The notes under the pieces are model-generated. The model was not told the DNA's origin and ran no database searches. It saw only the letters and a program-made list of their open reading frames with translations. A program made the position numbers and the translations under genes. This document shows positions 43,689 through 52,786 of a stretch of DNA of 61,741 nucleotides, one piece after another. Within the stretch, counting starts at the first letter, position 1. The number at the start of each line of letters is the position of its first letter. Source of the DNA: Oscillospiraceae bacterium HV4-5-C5C (lineage in GTDB: Bacteria; Bacillota; Clostridia; Saccharofermentanales; Fastidiosipilaceae); NCBI GenBank assembly GCA_012034405.1, contig JAAVLZ010000017.1:1-61741 (forward strand). The letters run 5' to 3'.

Positions 43689-44242
43689 CCGTGATCCGTA
43701 AAGCTACAGAACAGGATGTGGCTGCCGTTGCTTTAATATATGAGCACATCCTCAGCGAGGAAGAAGTGGGACGCTGTACCATAGGCTGGCAGCGCGGTGT
43801 CTATCCGACGCGGGAAACAGCCCTCAGGGCAGTTGAACAAGCTGACCTTTATGTAGCGGAAGCAGATGCCACGGTGGTTGCGGCGATGCGGCTGAATCAG
43901 GAACAGGTGCCTGAATATCAGTTGTGCCGGTGGCAGTATCCGGCGCCGGATGATCAGGTCATGGTCATGCATACGCTGGTGGTTGATCCGCAGCAGGCTA
44001 AACGGGGTTACGGACGCCAGATGGTGGATTTTTACGAGCAGTATGCTAAAGCGCGCCAGTGTCCCTATCTGAGGATTGACACCAATGCGCGCAACCTGCG
44101 AGCCAGAAGTTTTTACGCCCGTCAGGGCTACCGCGAGGCCGGCATTGTGCCCTGTACGTTTAATGGCATTGAGGGTGTGAGCCTGGTCTGTATTGAAAAA
44201 AAGCTTGCGGATGAAAGCCGGCTGCCGGGAGGGCAAGCCTGA
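43685..44242 (+). CDS. GNAT-family N-acetyltransferase
   Basis: A 185-residue acetyltransferase. The CoA-binding block is VMHTLVVDPQQAKRGYGRQMVDFYE and the following DTNARNLRARSFYARQGYREAG is the conserved C-terminal motif. It transfers an acetyl group to an amine; no substrate can be named. The ATG overlaps the stop of the upstream oxidoreductase, indicating co-translation. Confidence 0.92.
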   Translation: MTVIRKATEQDVAAVALIYEHILSEEEVGRCTIGWQRGVYPTRETALRAVEQADLYVAEADATVVAAMRLNQEQVPEYQLCRWQYPAPDDQVMVMHTLVVDPQQAKRGYGRQMVDFYEQYAKARQCPYLRIDTNARNLRARSFYARQGYREAGIVPCTFNGIEGVSLVCIEKKLADESRLPGGQA

Positions 44243-44296
44243 GGTCGCAGCCGCAGAACACCGCTGCCGGCCGCGGTAACAATTTTATTAAGCTTG

Positions 44297-44325
44297 TTGC
44301 ATTCACTTTTTTTATTCTGTATAAT
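44297..44325 (+). promoter_or_regulatory. Promoter of tRNA-Ser
   Basis: TTGCAT (44297-44302) and TATAAT (44320-44325) are spaced by exactly 17 bp. They lie about 75 bp before the tRNA. Confidence 0.85.
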
Positions 44326-44399
44326 AGCCAAGCACGGCAGGAAACTGTCAGAAGCGCATATTGCGGTGGAGATGTTCCTCGCGTCCTGCAACAGGATTT

Positions 44400-44488
44400 G
44401 GAGAAGTACCCAAGGGGCTGAAGGGGACGGTTTGCTAAATCGTTAGACGTGAAAGCGTGCGAGGGTTCGAATCCCTCCTTCTCCGCCA
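44400..44488 (+). tRNA. tRNA-Ser (anticodon GCT)
   Basis: An 89-nt tRNA with encoded CCA. The acceptor stem GGAGAAG pairs with CTTCTCC. The anticodon loop TTGCTAA carries GCT, reading AGC and AGU. A long variable arm typical of tRNA-Ser and a GGTTCGAATCC T-arm are present. Confidence 0.97.
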
Positions 44489-44499
44489 CAGATTGTTTG

Positions 44500-44524
44500 A
44501 AAACCCTCGCTTAGCGGGGGTTTT
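44500..44524 (+). terminator. Terminator of tRNA-Ser
   Basis: AAAACCCTCG (44500-44509) pairs with CGGGGGTTTT (44515-44524), including one G-U pair, around a 5-nt loop, 12 bp after the tRNA. Confidence 0.85.
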
Positions 44525-44613
44525 CTGCTGTCCAGGCCGGGTTTCAGACAGACTGGCAGCCGTTCCAGAATCGGCTGCGACACGTTCAGGCTCTTTACCT
44601 GACGGGATACTGA

Positions 44614-45498
44614 TTAAAATGCGTGATACCAGCCGGGAACCGGGTTTTCCATCTGCTTAAACCAGGCCAGGACAAGCTGCGCCTGCTCCAGCATCGTGGT
44701 CACTTCGCCCTTTCCAAAGGGTATGGCCCAGGAAACCGAAGACAAAGTGTTGCTGGCTATATAAAACGCCAGCAGACGGAAAAACGCCAGGGGCGGCCGG
44801 CCGCCAAAATAGCCATCCAGCTGACCGGTGGCAAACGCCGGGCTCAGCGCTGCGCTCCAGACAATCCGGTTGAATTCTTCCCAGGGGTCGCCATAATCAC
44901 AGCGGTCAAAATCAATGATCCGCAGCTCGCCTTGTTCCAGCATCATGTTGCCGACGTGGTAGTCGCCATGCTGAAAGCACTGGGGGCGGTTTATCAGCAA
45001 AGCGCGCTGCTGCGCCAGGTAGGAGAGGATAGCCTCATCTCCGTTAAAGCGGAGGCCGCAATCGTGATAGGCTTTTATTTTCCGGTCGGTCTTGCGGCTA
45101 AAGCGGACGGCCCAATCCTCCTGGTCTGCCGGTGCCGGGAGAGCGTGGATCTGTCGCGGGATTTCACCGGACCTTACCCCCAGCTCATACTGCTGTGTAT
45201 TAGTCAGCGCCGGTAAAGCCGTCTCCATGTCCTGCCCCTCAATCCAGCTTTCCAGCAGACACACGCTGTCACCGGCAACCTCAATCACCAGTGGCTGAGC
45301 CATGGGTACACCGGCCCGGTACAGCTGCTGCTCTATCTCAAACAGTTGCTGCCGCTCCCGGGCCAGGCCGGCCGGGGATATCCGTAAAAAATAACAGCGG
45401 CCTGCGGTATCTGTGACCTGATACTTATGGTCGGCGGACCAGCCTTTGGTTATGGGCCGGAGTTGTGAAAACTGTTCCATAAAGCCAGAAGTGCTCAT
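44614..45498 (-). CDS. Aminoglycoside phosphotransferase-like kinase (APH/choline kinase fold)
   Basis: A 294-residue protein of the APH superfamily. The catalytic loop is HGDYHVGNMM with Asp179 and Asn184, and the metal-binding Asp196/Asp198 are in IIDFDRCDYGDPWEE. The N-terminal lobe is less clear. The EEFNRIVW pattern resembles macrolide- or aminoglycoside-phosphotransferase-like proteins of Bacillota. Resistance cannot be claimed; many such kinases phosphorylate small metabolites. The start is uncertain: ATG 45498, or TTG 45522 upstream. Confidence 0.85.
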   Translation of the reverse strand: MSTSGFMEQFSQLRPITKGWSADHKYQVTDTAGRCYFLRISPAGLARERQQLFEIEQQLYRAGVPMAQPLVIEVAGDSVCLLESWIEGQDMETALPALTNTQQYELGVRSGEIPRQIHALPAPADQEDWAVRFSRKTDRKIKAYHDCGLRFNGDEAILSYLAQQRALLINRPQCFQHGDYHVGNMMLEQGELRIIDFDRCDYGDPWEEFNRIVWSAALSPAFATGQLDGYFGGRPPLAFFRLLAFYIASNTLSSVSWAIPFGKGEVTTMLEQAQLVLAWFKQMENPVPGWYHAF

Positions 45499-45687
45499 GC
45501 TGCTGTCCGCTATCCCTTTCAACTTGAAATGCTCGCTTTCATTTTAACAGAAGGCAGGGCCAGACCGACGCCGCTGACCGCGCTTTCAGCCGGGTTCAGG
45601 CTGACGCTCTGCCCAGACTGGCGCGCGCCGGCGCCTTTGATCTGCCAGGCTTGGCTGGAGCCGGTAGGGCTGAGCGGATCCGGTAAT

Positions 45688-45716
45688 TTGCAATAAAATA
45701 ATAATAGTGCTAAGAT
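45688..45716 (+). promoter_or_regulatory. Promoter of the c-di-AMP riboswitch leader
   Basis: TTGCAA (45688-45693) and TAAGAT (45711-45716) are separated by 17 bp. They lie about 20 bp before the riboswitch. Confidence 0.75.
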
Positions 45717-45733
45717 ACATTGTATAAAAATAT

Positions 45734-45894
45734 TGCAGTAAATCCTGTTTGCAATCGCTGAATCGCAAGAATGGGGGAACCACCGTGGGGTGAATCCTGA
45801 CTGCTGTTATGGCCAGTCGGGAGGGGTTACCATCAATCCTAATCCGTCAGCTAACCTCGTAAGCGTTGATCGGGAAGTAGTAGATTTTACTGCA
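45734..45894 (+). ncRNA. c-di-AMP riboswitch (ydaO/yuaA class)
   Basis: The conserved ydaO blocks are present in order: GGGGGAACCACC and TGGGGTGAATCC in the first half, then AATCCGTCAGCTAACCTCG followed by TAAGCG. The outer helix is formed by TGCAGTAAA (45734-45742) and TTTACTGCA (45886-45894). This class binds c-di-AMP and usually turns expression off. A hairpin about 30 bp downstream (GAAGCCTGAT...ATCAG...GCTTC) may be part of the expression platform. The riboswitch lies 235 bp before the amino-acid importer genes, in an otherwise gene-free stretch (45499-46129). Confidence 0.92.
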
Positions 45895-46129
45895 GTTTTT
45901 ATTTTCGTACCCTTTTCAGAAGCCTGATCTGGTATCAGAGGCAGCTTCCTTTGACGCACTTCAACCAGACCTGAGTTTAGTTTTACGGTACCAATAAAAG
46001 CTGTTTATGACCTCTCTTTTCGCATAAGTCAAGCGTTGCTAAGCGCGGAGCCTGAGTTTTGATGACTGAACGGAAGGCGCCATTTGCGCGACAGGCCGGA
46101 GGGCAATTTTGCTGAAAGAGGAAGGTGTC

Positions 46130-47920
46130 ATGCCTAAAACAAGGGTTCAACTGAAAAATCAGCCAATCTTTCCCAAGCTTAAACTGCAATCGCTGCGCCG
46201 TCAGCGGCTGCTGAAGCCGGGGCGGTCTCACCTGCTCCGTTGCCTGCTGGGCGCAGCTTTAGGCCTGGCCGTGGCGCTGGCAGCAGCCCCGCTTCAACCG
46301 TGCCGGGCGGCAGCAGCAGCCGGGCCAGGGCAAAGCGCTGCTGAGGTCAGCCACAGCGGCGCTGAAGCTGACACAGAGAGCGCTTCAGCGGATGCCGGGA
46401 CGGCGACGCCCACGGTTGTGACAGTGGGGACAGAAGGGACTTATCCACCCTACAATTACAAGGACGATCAGGGCACCCTGACCGGTTATGACGTGGCGGT
46501 TGTTCAGGAACTGGACAAGCGGCTGGCTGATTATGTTTTTGAATTACAGGCGGTGCCCTGGGATAGCTTATTTTTAGGCCTGGAAGCTCATAAATATGAT
46601 ATGATTGCAGATCAAATATCTCAATCGCAGGAAAAACGCCAGAAATACAGCTTTTCCGCGGATTCCTACTTTGTTTCACAGACCTCTCTGATAACCAGAA
46701 CCGGCAGGGATGATATTGAAACATTAGCGGATTTGGAAGGCCTCAAGGTCGGGGTGTCCGTCGGCACCTCCTTTGCGCAGATCTTTGAGACCTATAACCA
46801 GGAGAACGAAGCTCAGATTAAGATTCAATACTATGAAGGTAATATTTCCAGCGTGCTGGAAGATATCTCCGGGGGCCGACTGGACGCGACCATTAATGAT
46901 GCGATGGTCGCTCAAAAATATATCAGTGATATGGGGCTGGATTTGCAGGTTGTCGGTACTGCTGTAGCACAAACTCCGTCCTATCTGGTATTCCGGCAGG
47001 ATGAGGCGGATGAGGACCTGCGGGAACAGGTGGATCAGGCCCTGGCGGACATGCGGTCAGACGGTACCCTGGCGGCAATCTCTCAGCAATGGTTCGGCGC
47101 GGATTACACGGGGACAGCAACCTGGTCAACGGCAGAAGCAGAGGATCCGTCTGAAACCGGTGAATCAGCGGCTGAAAAGGAGACAGCAGACGCAGAACCG
47201 GACGCCGGGTCTCTCTTTGACCTGTCATACCTGCTGCAGTCATTTCCGGAAATTCTGAAATATGCCCCGGTCACCTTGTTCATTGCAGTAGGCTCCATGC
47301 TGCTAGGGCTGGTTATCGGCCTGCTGACCGCTTTGATCAAGCTTTACCGGATTCCGGTCCTAAAATGGCTGGCCGCTGTTTACGTCTCCTTTACCCGCGG
47401 CACGCCGTTGCTGGTCCAGATGTATCTGTCCTACTATGGTATTCCCAAAGTGCTGTTATTTATGAACGAACGGTATGCCTGGCAGGCGGATGTCAGTCAG
47501 ATTCCGGCCATTGTCTTTGTATATGTCTCGTTTTCGCTGAATGTGGGCGCCTATCTTTCTGAAACCATCCGCGCAGCGATCCAGGCCGTGGACCGCGGGC
47601 AGCTTGAAGCGGCTTATTCCGTGGGTATGAGCCGGCGGCAGGGGTTGTGGAGGATTGTTTTTCCGCAGGCCCTGATCATTGCACTGCCCAATTTTGGCAA
47701 TACTTTTATCGGTTTACTCAAAGACACTTCCCTGGCGTTCATCATAGCCGTGGTAGATATCATGGGTCAGGCTAAAATCATTGGCGCTCGCAGCCTGCGT
47801 TTTTTTGAAGTCTACATTGATTCCGCGTTCATATATTGGGGGATCTGCCTGCTGTCAGAGCGCTGTCTGCTCTTGCTGGAACGGCGGGTCAGCCGCTACC
47901 TGCCGACGGCTGCGGTGTAA
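46130..47920 (+). CDS. Amino-acid ABC transporter, fused binding protein and permease
   Basis: A 596-residue fusion. An N-terminal basic stretch and a hydrophobic segment (about 33-55) lead to an SBP_bac_3 domain (about 97-323) starting VVTVGTEGTYPPYNYKDD, typical of cystine or polar amino-acid binding proteins. An acidic linker follows, then a HisM-type permease (about 362-596) with FTRGTPLLVQ and the EAA loop around LEAAYSVGMSRRQGLWRIVFPQA. Import of a polar amino acid or cystine is likely. GAGGAAGG precedes the ATG at 46130. Control by the c-di-AMP riboswitch upstream is inferred from position. Confidence 0.92.
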   Translation: MPKTRVQLKNQPIFPKLKLQSLRRQRLLKPGRSHLLRCLLGAALGLAVALAAAPLQPCRAAAAAGPGQSAAEVSHSGAEADTESASADAGTATPTVVTVGTEGTYPPYNYKDDQGTLTGYDVAVVQELDKRLADYVFELQAVPWDSLFLGLEAHKYDMIADQISQSQEKRQKYSFSADSYFVSQTSLITRTGRDDIETLADLEGLKVGVSVGTSFAQIFETYNQENEAQIKIQYYEGNISSVLEDISGGRLDATINDAMVAQKYISDMGLDLQVVGTAVAQTPSYLVFRQDEADEDLREQVDQALADMRSDGTLAAISQQWFGADYTGTATWSTAEAEDPSETGESAAEKETADAEPDAGSLFDLSYLLQSFPEILKYAPVTLFIAVGSMLLGLVIGLLTALIKLYRIPVLKWLAAVYVSFTRGTPLLVQMYLSYYGIPKVLLFMNERYAWQADVSQIPAIVFVYVSFSLNVGAYLSETIRAAIQAVDRGQLEAAYSVGMSRRQGLWRIVFPQALIIALPNFGNTFIGLLKDTSLAFIIAVVDIMGQAKIIGARSLRFFEVYIDSAFIYWGICLLSERCLLLLERRVSRYLPTAAV

Positions 47921-47950
47921 GAAAATACAGCTAAGAAAGGATACCAGCAA

Positions 47951-48736
47951 ATGTTAAAGGCTCAGCCAATGTTATCCGTCAGTCAGGTTAAAAAATGCTT
48001 CGGCAAAACAGAAGTACTCAAAGGTATCAGTTTCAATGTGTGTCCGGGCGAAGTGGTGGTGATCATCGGACCCAGTGGTTCAGGCAAATCCACCCTCCTG
48101 CGCTGCATCAATTATCTGGAGCAGCCGGACCAGGGCAGGATCTGTATTGACGGGATTCAGCTGGATGCCGCTGAATCCCGTCAGGCCCAGCACCGCAAGG
48201 TACAACAGCTTCGCCAAAAAGTAGCTATGGTCTTTCAGCATTACAATTTGTTCCGCAATAAAACTGCGCTGGAAAATGTCATGGAAGGCCTGATTCTTGT
48301 TCAAGGTCTTAGCCGGCGGGAAGCCCGTGCCAGTGCTACCGCTTGTCTAGACCGGGTTGGTCTGGCAGATCGGTTGGATTTTTACCCGGCTCAACTGTCC
48401 GGCGGTCAGCAACAGCGGGTGGGTATAGCCCGGGCACTGGCCCTGCAGCCGCAGGTCATTCTGTTTGATGAACCGACCTCCGCTCTGGACCCGGAGCTGG
48501 TGGGCGAGGTCCTGGCGGTCATTGAGACGGTGGCGGCTCAGGGGATGACCATGGTCCTGGTGACACATGAAATGAGCTTTGCCAGCCAGGTTGCCGACCG
48601 GCTGATCTTCATGGATCAGGGCGTGATTATTGAACAGGGCCGGCCCCAGCTGCTGCTGAACTGTCCTCAGGAAGATAGAACCCGCCGGTTTCTGGCGCGC
48701 TTCAACCAGCGCGGCCGCGACCCCGCGGCCGGTTGA
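47951..48736 (+). CDS. Polar amino-acid ABC transporter ATPase
   Basis: A 261-residue ATPase of the GlnQ/HisP group. Walker A is GPSGSGKST at 40-48, the signature [15 protein letters not shown], Walker [13 protein letters not shown], and the H-loop VTHEMSFA. It powers the fused permease encoded just upstream. AAAGGATACC precedes the ATG, 30 bp after the previous stop. Confidence 0.95.
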   Translation: MLKAQPMLSVSQVKKCFGKTEVLKGISFNVCPGEVVVIIGPSGSGKSTLLRCINYLEQPDQGRICIDGIQLDAAESRQAQHRKVQQLRQKVAMVFQHYNLFRNKTALENVMEGLILVQGLSRREARASATACLDRVGLADRLDFYPAQLSGGQQQRVGIARALALQPQVILFDEPTSALDPELVGEVLAVIETVAAQGMTMVLVTHEMSFASQVADRLIFMDQGVIIEQGRPQLLLNCPQEDRTRRFLARFNQRGRDPAAG

Positions 48737-48887
48737 GCAGAGTCGCTTTCATACTTGTATAATATGACAAGTTATGGCCGTAAACGGATAAGACATAATC
48801 AGGTGGAAATTATAAGGTTAGCTTGAGTATGGAGTTTTCATCCGCGGCCTTGAAACGGTTAATGGAAAGCGACGGTATAAGAAACAA

Positions 48888-50807
48888 ATGAAATCAACAC
48901 CCCTCAGCTGTGAGCTGCCTGAAGCGGATATCTCTTTTAAATTGGATCCGGATACCGGAGAACTGACTATATTCAGCTACGGTGAGCAATGGACCTGGAC
49001 TGCGGGTTATAAACCTCATTTTGTGACGCCGGACGGCCGGCAAATTGACTTTACTGAGGCTCGGGTTCAGACCTGTGAAACAAGGCAGGATGGCCTGGGC
49101 GTGGGCCTCAGCTGCCATTACCGTGATTTTGCCGCGGCTATTAATGAGCCTTCCGGCCGGGACATCGCCTTTGAAACCCTGATCTGGCTGGAAAGCGCGA
49201 CCGGTGAGCTACATATGGAGTGGATTCCGCTTACCGCGTGCCCGGAAATTGCCACCGTCTATTGGCCGGGACCGCTGGCTTTTGATCAGGTCCGCGGAGA
49301 CTGGTACACTTTGCTGAATCTGCGTCAGGGGCTGCTGATCCCTAATAACTGGCCGACGCCGCTGACGGACCTCCCTTTTAACGGCCGCTTTAATACCGCC
49401 GCCAGTTATATGCCCTGGTTTGCGCAGGTGAGAGCGCGCGCGGGCTACCTGATGATCTGCCAGACCCCCGCCAATGCCGGCTATACCATCAAGCAGGAGA
49501 CCGACGGCAGTCGGACCCGCGTAGGTCTGTGGCTGGAACCAAGCTTAGGACTGATGCGGGAGCGCTATCGCTTTTTGTACCGCTTCTGGCCGGATTGCGA
49601 CTATAACAGCATCTGTAAAAACTACCGGCTTTATGCCCGGGAGCAGGGCAGACTGCGTACCCTGGCAGAAAAATCAGAGCAGCTGCCGCTGATCCGGCAG
49701 CTGGCCGGCAGCCTGGTGCTGCATAAGGGCATCAAGCAGCGGGTTGATCCTTCGTCCTCCTTTTATGACCCGGAGCATCCGGAAAAAAACGGCTGCCTGA
49801 CCAGCTTCAGCCAGCGCTGCGAGGAGCTTGAGCAGCTCCACCGCCTGGGAGCGGAAAAACTGCTGCTGCATCTGGATGGCTGGGCCCAGCCGGGTTATGA
49901 CAACGGTCATCCGGATTATTATGAGGTCTGTCAGGAGGCCGGCGGTCCGGCAGGCCTGCGGCAACTGCAAGATACCCTGCGCCGCCACGGCGATGCCTTG
50001 ATTTTGCATGAGCAGTATCGGGACTACTACCATACCGCGCCCACCTTCACACTAGAAGACGCCTGCCAGAATCCTGATGGCAGCTATCCCGGCCACCATT
50101 TCTGGGCCGGCGGCGAGCAGAACTACCTCTGCACCAGTCTGGCGCCGCTTTATCTGCAGCGGAATCAGAGCCGGCTGCGGGCTCAAGGTATCTATCAGGA
50201 GGGCAGCTATCTGGATGTCTTTACCTGTAATGAGGGAGATGAATGCGCTAATCCGCACCACCGCATGACCCGTCAGGACAGTTACCGCTATCGCCTGGAC
50301 TGCTTTAACTGGCTGCTGGCTCACGGGATTGCCCCCGGATCTGAAGAGGTCAATGACTGGGCGATGCCTGCCCAGGTTTTCTGCCACTACGCCCCGTACG
50401 AACACATGCTGCAGGCTCCGGGTACCGCGGCGGCCGGCCGCCCGCTGCCCCTGTTCAATCTGGTTTATCATGATTGCGTGCTGCAGCCCTGGATGATGGA
50501 CCGGCTGTCCGAGCAGGAAGATCACCTGCTGTACGCCCTGCTCAACGCGGGCCTGCCCTATCTGGAACGAGATCCGGCCTACAGCAATATTGACGGCTCC
50601 TTTGAGGACAAACTACCCCTGGATTTGCCGCAGCAGCTGGAGCGTTGCCGGCCGGTGGCCAGACTGAACCAGCGCCTGGCTTTTCAGGAAATGCTGAAAC
50701 ATGAATTTACCGCCGCTGATTTCAGCCGGGAGCGGACCACCTTTGCCGACGGCACCAGTGTGGAGATTGATACAAAGCAGCAGACCTGGCAGATTTCTGA
50801 AGCCTGA
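48888..50807 (+). CDS. Putative glycoside hydrolase (DUF5696/GH101-like)
   Basis: A 639-residue protein with an N-terminal beta-sandwich (about 1-260) and a TIM-barrel-like region (about 270-560). Conserved acids likely to be catalytic are Asp330 (LLLHLDGWAQPGYD) and Asp443 (QEGSYLDVFT). This arrangement resembles DUF5696 and GH101/GH129-type enzymes, which act on alpha-linked GalNAc or GlcNAc. No signal peptide is seen. It is directly upstream of a GH109-like gene on the same strand, which supports a shared alpha-GalNAc substrate. The family assignment is from pattern memory and is moderate. Confidence 0.68.
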   Translation: MKSTPLSCELPEADISFKLDPDTGELTIFSYGEQWTWTAGYKPHFVTPDGRQIDFTEARVQTCETRQDGLGVGLSCHYRDFAAAINEPSGRDIAFETLIWLESATGELHMEWIPLTACPEIATVYWPGPLAFDQVRGDWYTLLNLRQGLLIPNNWPTPLTDLPFNGRFNTAASYMPWFAQVRARAGYLMICQTPANAGYTIKQETDGSRTRVGLWLEPSLGLMRERYRFLYRFWPDCDYNSICKNYRLYAREQGRLRTLAEKSEQLPLIRQLAGSLVLHKGIKQRVDPSSSFYDPEHPEKNGCLTSFSQRCEELEQLHRLGAEKLLLHLDGWAQPGYDNGHPDYYEVCQEAGGPAGLRQLQDTLRRHGDALILHEQYRDYYHTAPTFTLEDACQNPDGSYPGHHFWAGGEQNYLCTSLAPLYLQRNQSRLRAQGIYQEGSYLDVFTCNEGDECANPHHRMTRQDSYRYRLDCFNWLLAHGIAPGSEEVNDWAMPAQVFCHYAPYEHMLQAPGTAAAGRPLPLFNLVYHDCVLQPWMMDRLSEQEDHLLYALLNAGLPYLERDPAYSNIDGSFEDKLPLDLPQQLERCRPVARLNQRLAFQEMLKHEFTAADFSRERTTFADGTSVEIDTKQQTWQISEA

Positions 50808-50837
50808 ATACTGCGGCCAGCTATTAAGGAGGATTGT

Positions 50838-52055
50838 ATGAAAGAACAACTGAAGGTAGGCGTGATTGGACTGGGGAACCGGGGCATGAGCCTGATGACT
50901 AACTGCATCCTGCCGCAGCCGGGTGTGACGGTCACGGCTGTCTGCGACAGCTATCAGGACCGGGCGGATACCGCAGCCAAAGCGGTACAGGAATATGGCT
51001 CAGCTCTGCCGTTTACCACGACCGACTACCATCAGGTCCTGGCCCGGCCGGAGATCGACGCGGTGGTCATCACCGCCGCCTGGGAAGCTCATATCAATAT
51101 GGCCTGTGAGGCCATGAAAGCCGGTAAATACGTGGCCATGGAGGTGGGCGGCGCCTACTCCCTGGACGATTGCTGGCGCCTGGTGCGCACCCATGAGGAA
51201 ACCGGCTCTGAATGCATGCTCCTGGAAAACTGCTGCTACGGCCGTGACGAGCTCATGGTCCTGAACCTGGTGCGCCAGGGTCTGTTTGGTCAGGTGATTC
51301 ACTGCCAGGGCGGCTACCGTCATGACCTGCGGGAAGAAGTGGCTTATGGGCGCGAAAACCGCCATTACCGCTTCCGCAATTATCTGCACCGTAACTGTGA
51401 AAACTACCCGACGCATGAACTGGGGCCGATCGCCAATGTGCTGGACATCAACCGCGGCAACCGCATGCTGACCCTGGTTTCAGTCGCCTCCAAAGCGGCC
51501 GGTCTGCATGAGTATCTGCTGCGGGAAAAAGGCGCGGACTATGACGCCAGCCAGATGAATTTTACCCAGGGCGATGTAGTGACCACCATCATCAAGTGCG
51601 CCCAGGGCCAGACCATCACCCTGACGCTGGATACCACCCTCCCGCGGCCCTACTCCAGGGGCTTCCACGTCCAGGGCACCAAGGGCATGTTTATGGAGGA
51701 CAATAACAGCATCTTTATTGACGGCCAGGACAACAAGGATGATTTTAACTGGAAAGCGCGCTGGAATAACGCGGAAGCTTACCGGGAGCAATACGACCAC
51801 CCGGTCTGGAAGGCTTATGAAGCGGAGGGGATTCGCGGCGGCCATGACGGCATGGACTGGCTGGTCCTGAGCGCCTACTTTAAGGCGGCTAAAACCGGTG
51901 CTCCGGTGCCCATTGATGTCTACGACGCGGCGGCCTGGATGAGCATCTCCTGCCTCAGCGAAGAAAGCGTGGCCTCAGGCGGCCAGCCCCGGTCCATTCC
52001 TGATTTTACCAACGGTCAGTGGATGACCCGCCAGCCCTGGGAGCCCGGCGTCTGA
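50838..52055 (+). CDS. GH109-like glycosidase of the Gfo/Idh/MocA fold
   Basis: A 405-residue NAD-binding protein. The N-terminal GVIGLGNRGMS binds NAD. The blocks ENCCYGRDELMVLNLVRQG, NYPTHELGPIANVLDINRG and RGGHDGMDWLV are the strong signatures of the GH109 branch. GH109 enzymes, first known as alpha-N-acetylgalactosaminidases, cleave the sugar by an NAD-dependent redox route. No signal peptide or TAT motif is present, so it acts inside the cell. AGGAGG precedes the ATG, 30 bp after the upstream glycosidase gene. Confidence 0.86.
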   Translation: MKEQLKVGVIGLGNRGMSLMTNCILPQPGVTVTAVCDSYQDRADTAAKAVQEYGSALPFTTTDYHQVLARPEIDAVVITAAWEAHINMACEAMKAGKYVAMEVGGAYSLDDCWRLVRTHEETGSECMLLENCCYGRDELMVLNLVRQGLFGQVIHCQGGYRHDLREEVAYGRENRHYRFRNYLHRNCENYPTHELGPIANVLDINRGNRMLTLVSVASKAAGLHEYLLREKGADYDASQMNFTQGDVVTTIIKCAQGQTITLTLDTTLPRPYSRGFHVQGTKGMFMEDNNSIFIDGQDNKDDFNWKARWNNAEAYREQYDHPVWKAYEAEGIRGGHDGMDWLVLSAYFKAAKTGAPVPIDVYDAAAWMSISCLSEESVASGGQPRSIPDFTNGQWMTRQPWEPGV

Positions 52056-52144
52056 CCGGACTGACTGCCGCCGGTCCGGTGACGGGGGGCTGTAACCCGC
52101 GCTTAGTCTGAACCGCCAGCCACCCCGGAATATACGCATAGTTG

Positions 52145-52246
52145 CCCCCTGACGGGTATAATAACCCACTCAATCGAGAGAAATATACCCGTTAGGGGGT
52201 ATTATTAACCTTAGCATTGACAAATACACCTTATCGGGTGTAATAA
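52145..52246 (+). promoter_or_regulatory. hip promoter with three operator copies
   Basis: Three related sites are centred near 52153, 52192 and 52233, about 40 bp apart. The first and third (CCCCCTGACGGGTATA, ACACCTTATCGGGTGTA) run forward, the middle one (TATACCCGTTAGGGGG) is inverted. The third is itself palindromic (TACACC...GGTGTA). TTGACA (52217-52222) and TAATAA (52241-52246) are 18 bp apart and enclose the third site. Repression by the HipB-like protein is inferred. Confidence 0.75.
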
Positions 52247-52253
52247 TATAGCT

Positions 52254-52457
52254 ATGAATAAGATTGCTGAGTATATTAAAGCGAACCGCCGCGCCGCGGG
52301 GCTGACCCAGGAGGAGTTCGCGTTACGTTCCGGACTGGGGCTTCGGTTTGTGCGGGAACTGGAACAAGGCAAACCCACTGTGCGGCTGGACAAAGTTAAC
52401 CAGGCTCTGGCTATGTTCGGGATGGAAGCGGTGCCTGGGAGAAAGGCGAATACCTGA
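52254..52457 (+). CDS. hipB: HipB-like XRE antitoxin/repressor
   Basis: A 67-residue helix-turn-helix protein (RRAAGLTQEEFALRSGLGLRFVRELEQG) with a HipB-type C-terminus (VNQALAMFGMEAV). HipB proteins bind operators as dimers and hold the kinase toxin inactive. The ATG has no clear ribosome binding site, so a very short leader is likely. Its stop overlaps the next start (TGATG). Confidence 0.9.
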   Translation: MNKIAEYIKANRRAAGLTQEEFALRSGLGLRFVRELEQGKPTVRLDKVNQALAMFGMEAVPGRKANT

Positions 52458-52786
52458 TGACGGTACTGCGCAGCGCTTCCGTCTACGTGCGTGACCGCTA
52501 TGCGGGCCGGCTGGATGAGACTGATGAGGGGTATGTCTTTACCTACGACCGCGCGTATTTACTTGACCCTGCGGCGACAGCGGTTTCACTGACCTTGCCG
52601 CTGCAGTCTGCGGCTTATACTTCCAGGTATCTTTTTCCTTTTTTTGACGGCTTGCTGCCGGAAGGCTGGCTGCTGGATCTGGTCAGCCGCAATTGGAAAC
52701 TGTCACCGGCCGACCGTTTTGGCCTGCTCTTATGTGCTTGTCGTGATTGTATTGGCAATGTGAGCCTCCGGGAGGCGGAGTCATGA
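52457..52786 (+). CDS. hipS: HipS-like protein (separate HipA N-terminal domain)
   Basis: A 109-residue protein equal to the N-terminal HipA subdomain: a beta start (ASVYVRDRYAGRLDETDEGYVFTYD), then FPFFDGLLPEGWLLDLVSR and DRFGLLLCACRDCIGNVS. In classic HipA this domain is fused to the kinase. Here it is a separate gene, as in the HipBST system, where HipS is the antitoxin. It overlaps both neighbours by 1 and 4 nt. Confidence 0.88.
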   Translation: MTVLRSASVYVRDRYAGRLDETDEGYVFTYDRAYLLDPAATAVSLTLPLQSAAYTSRYLFPFFDGLLPEGWLLDLVSRNWKLSPADRFGLLLCACRDCIGNVSLREAES

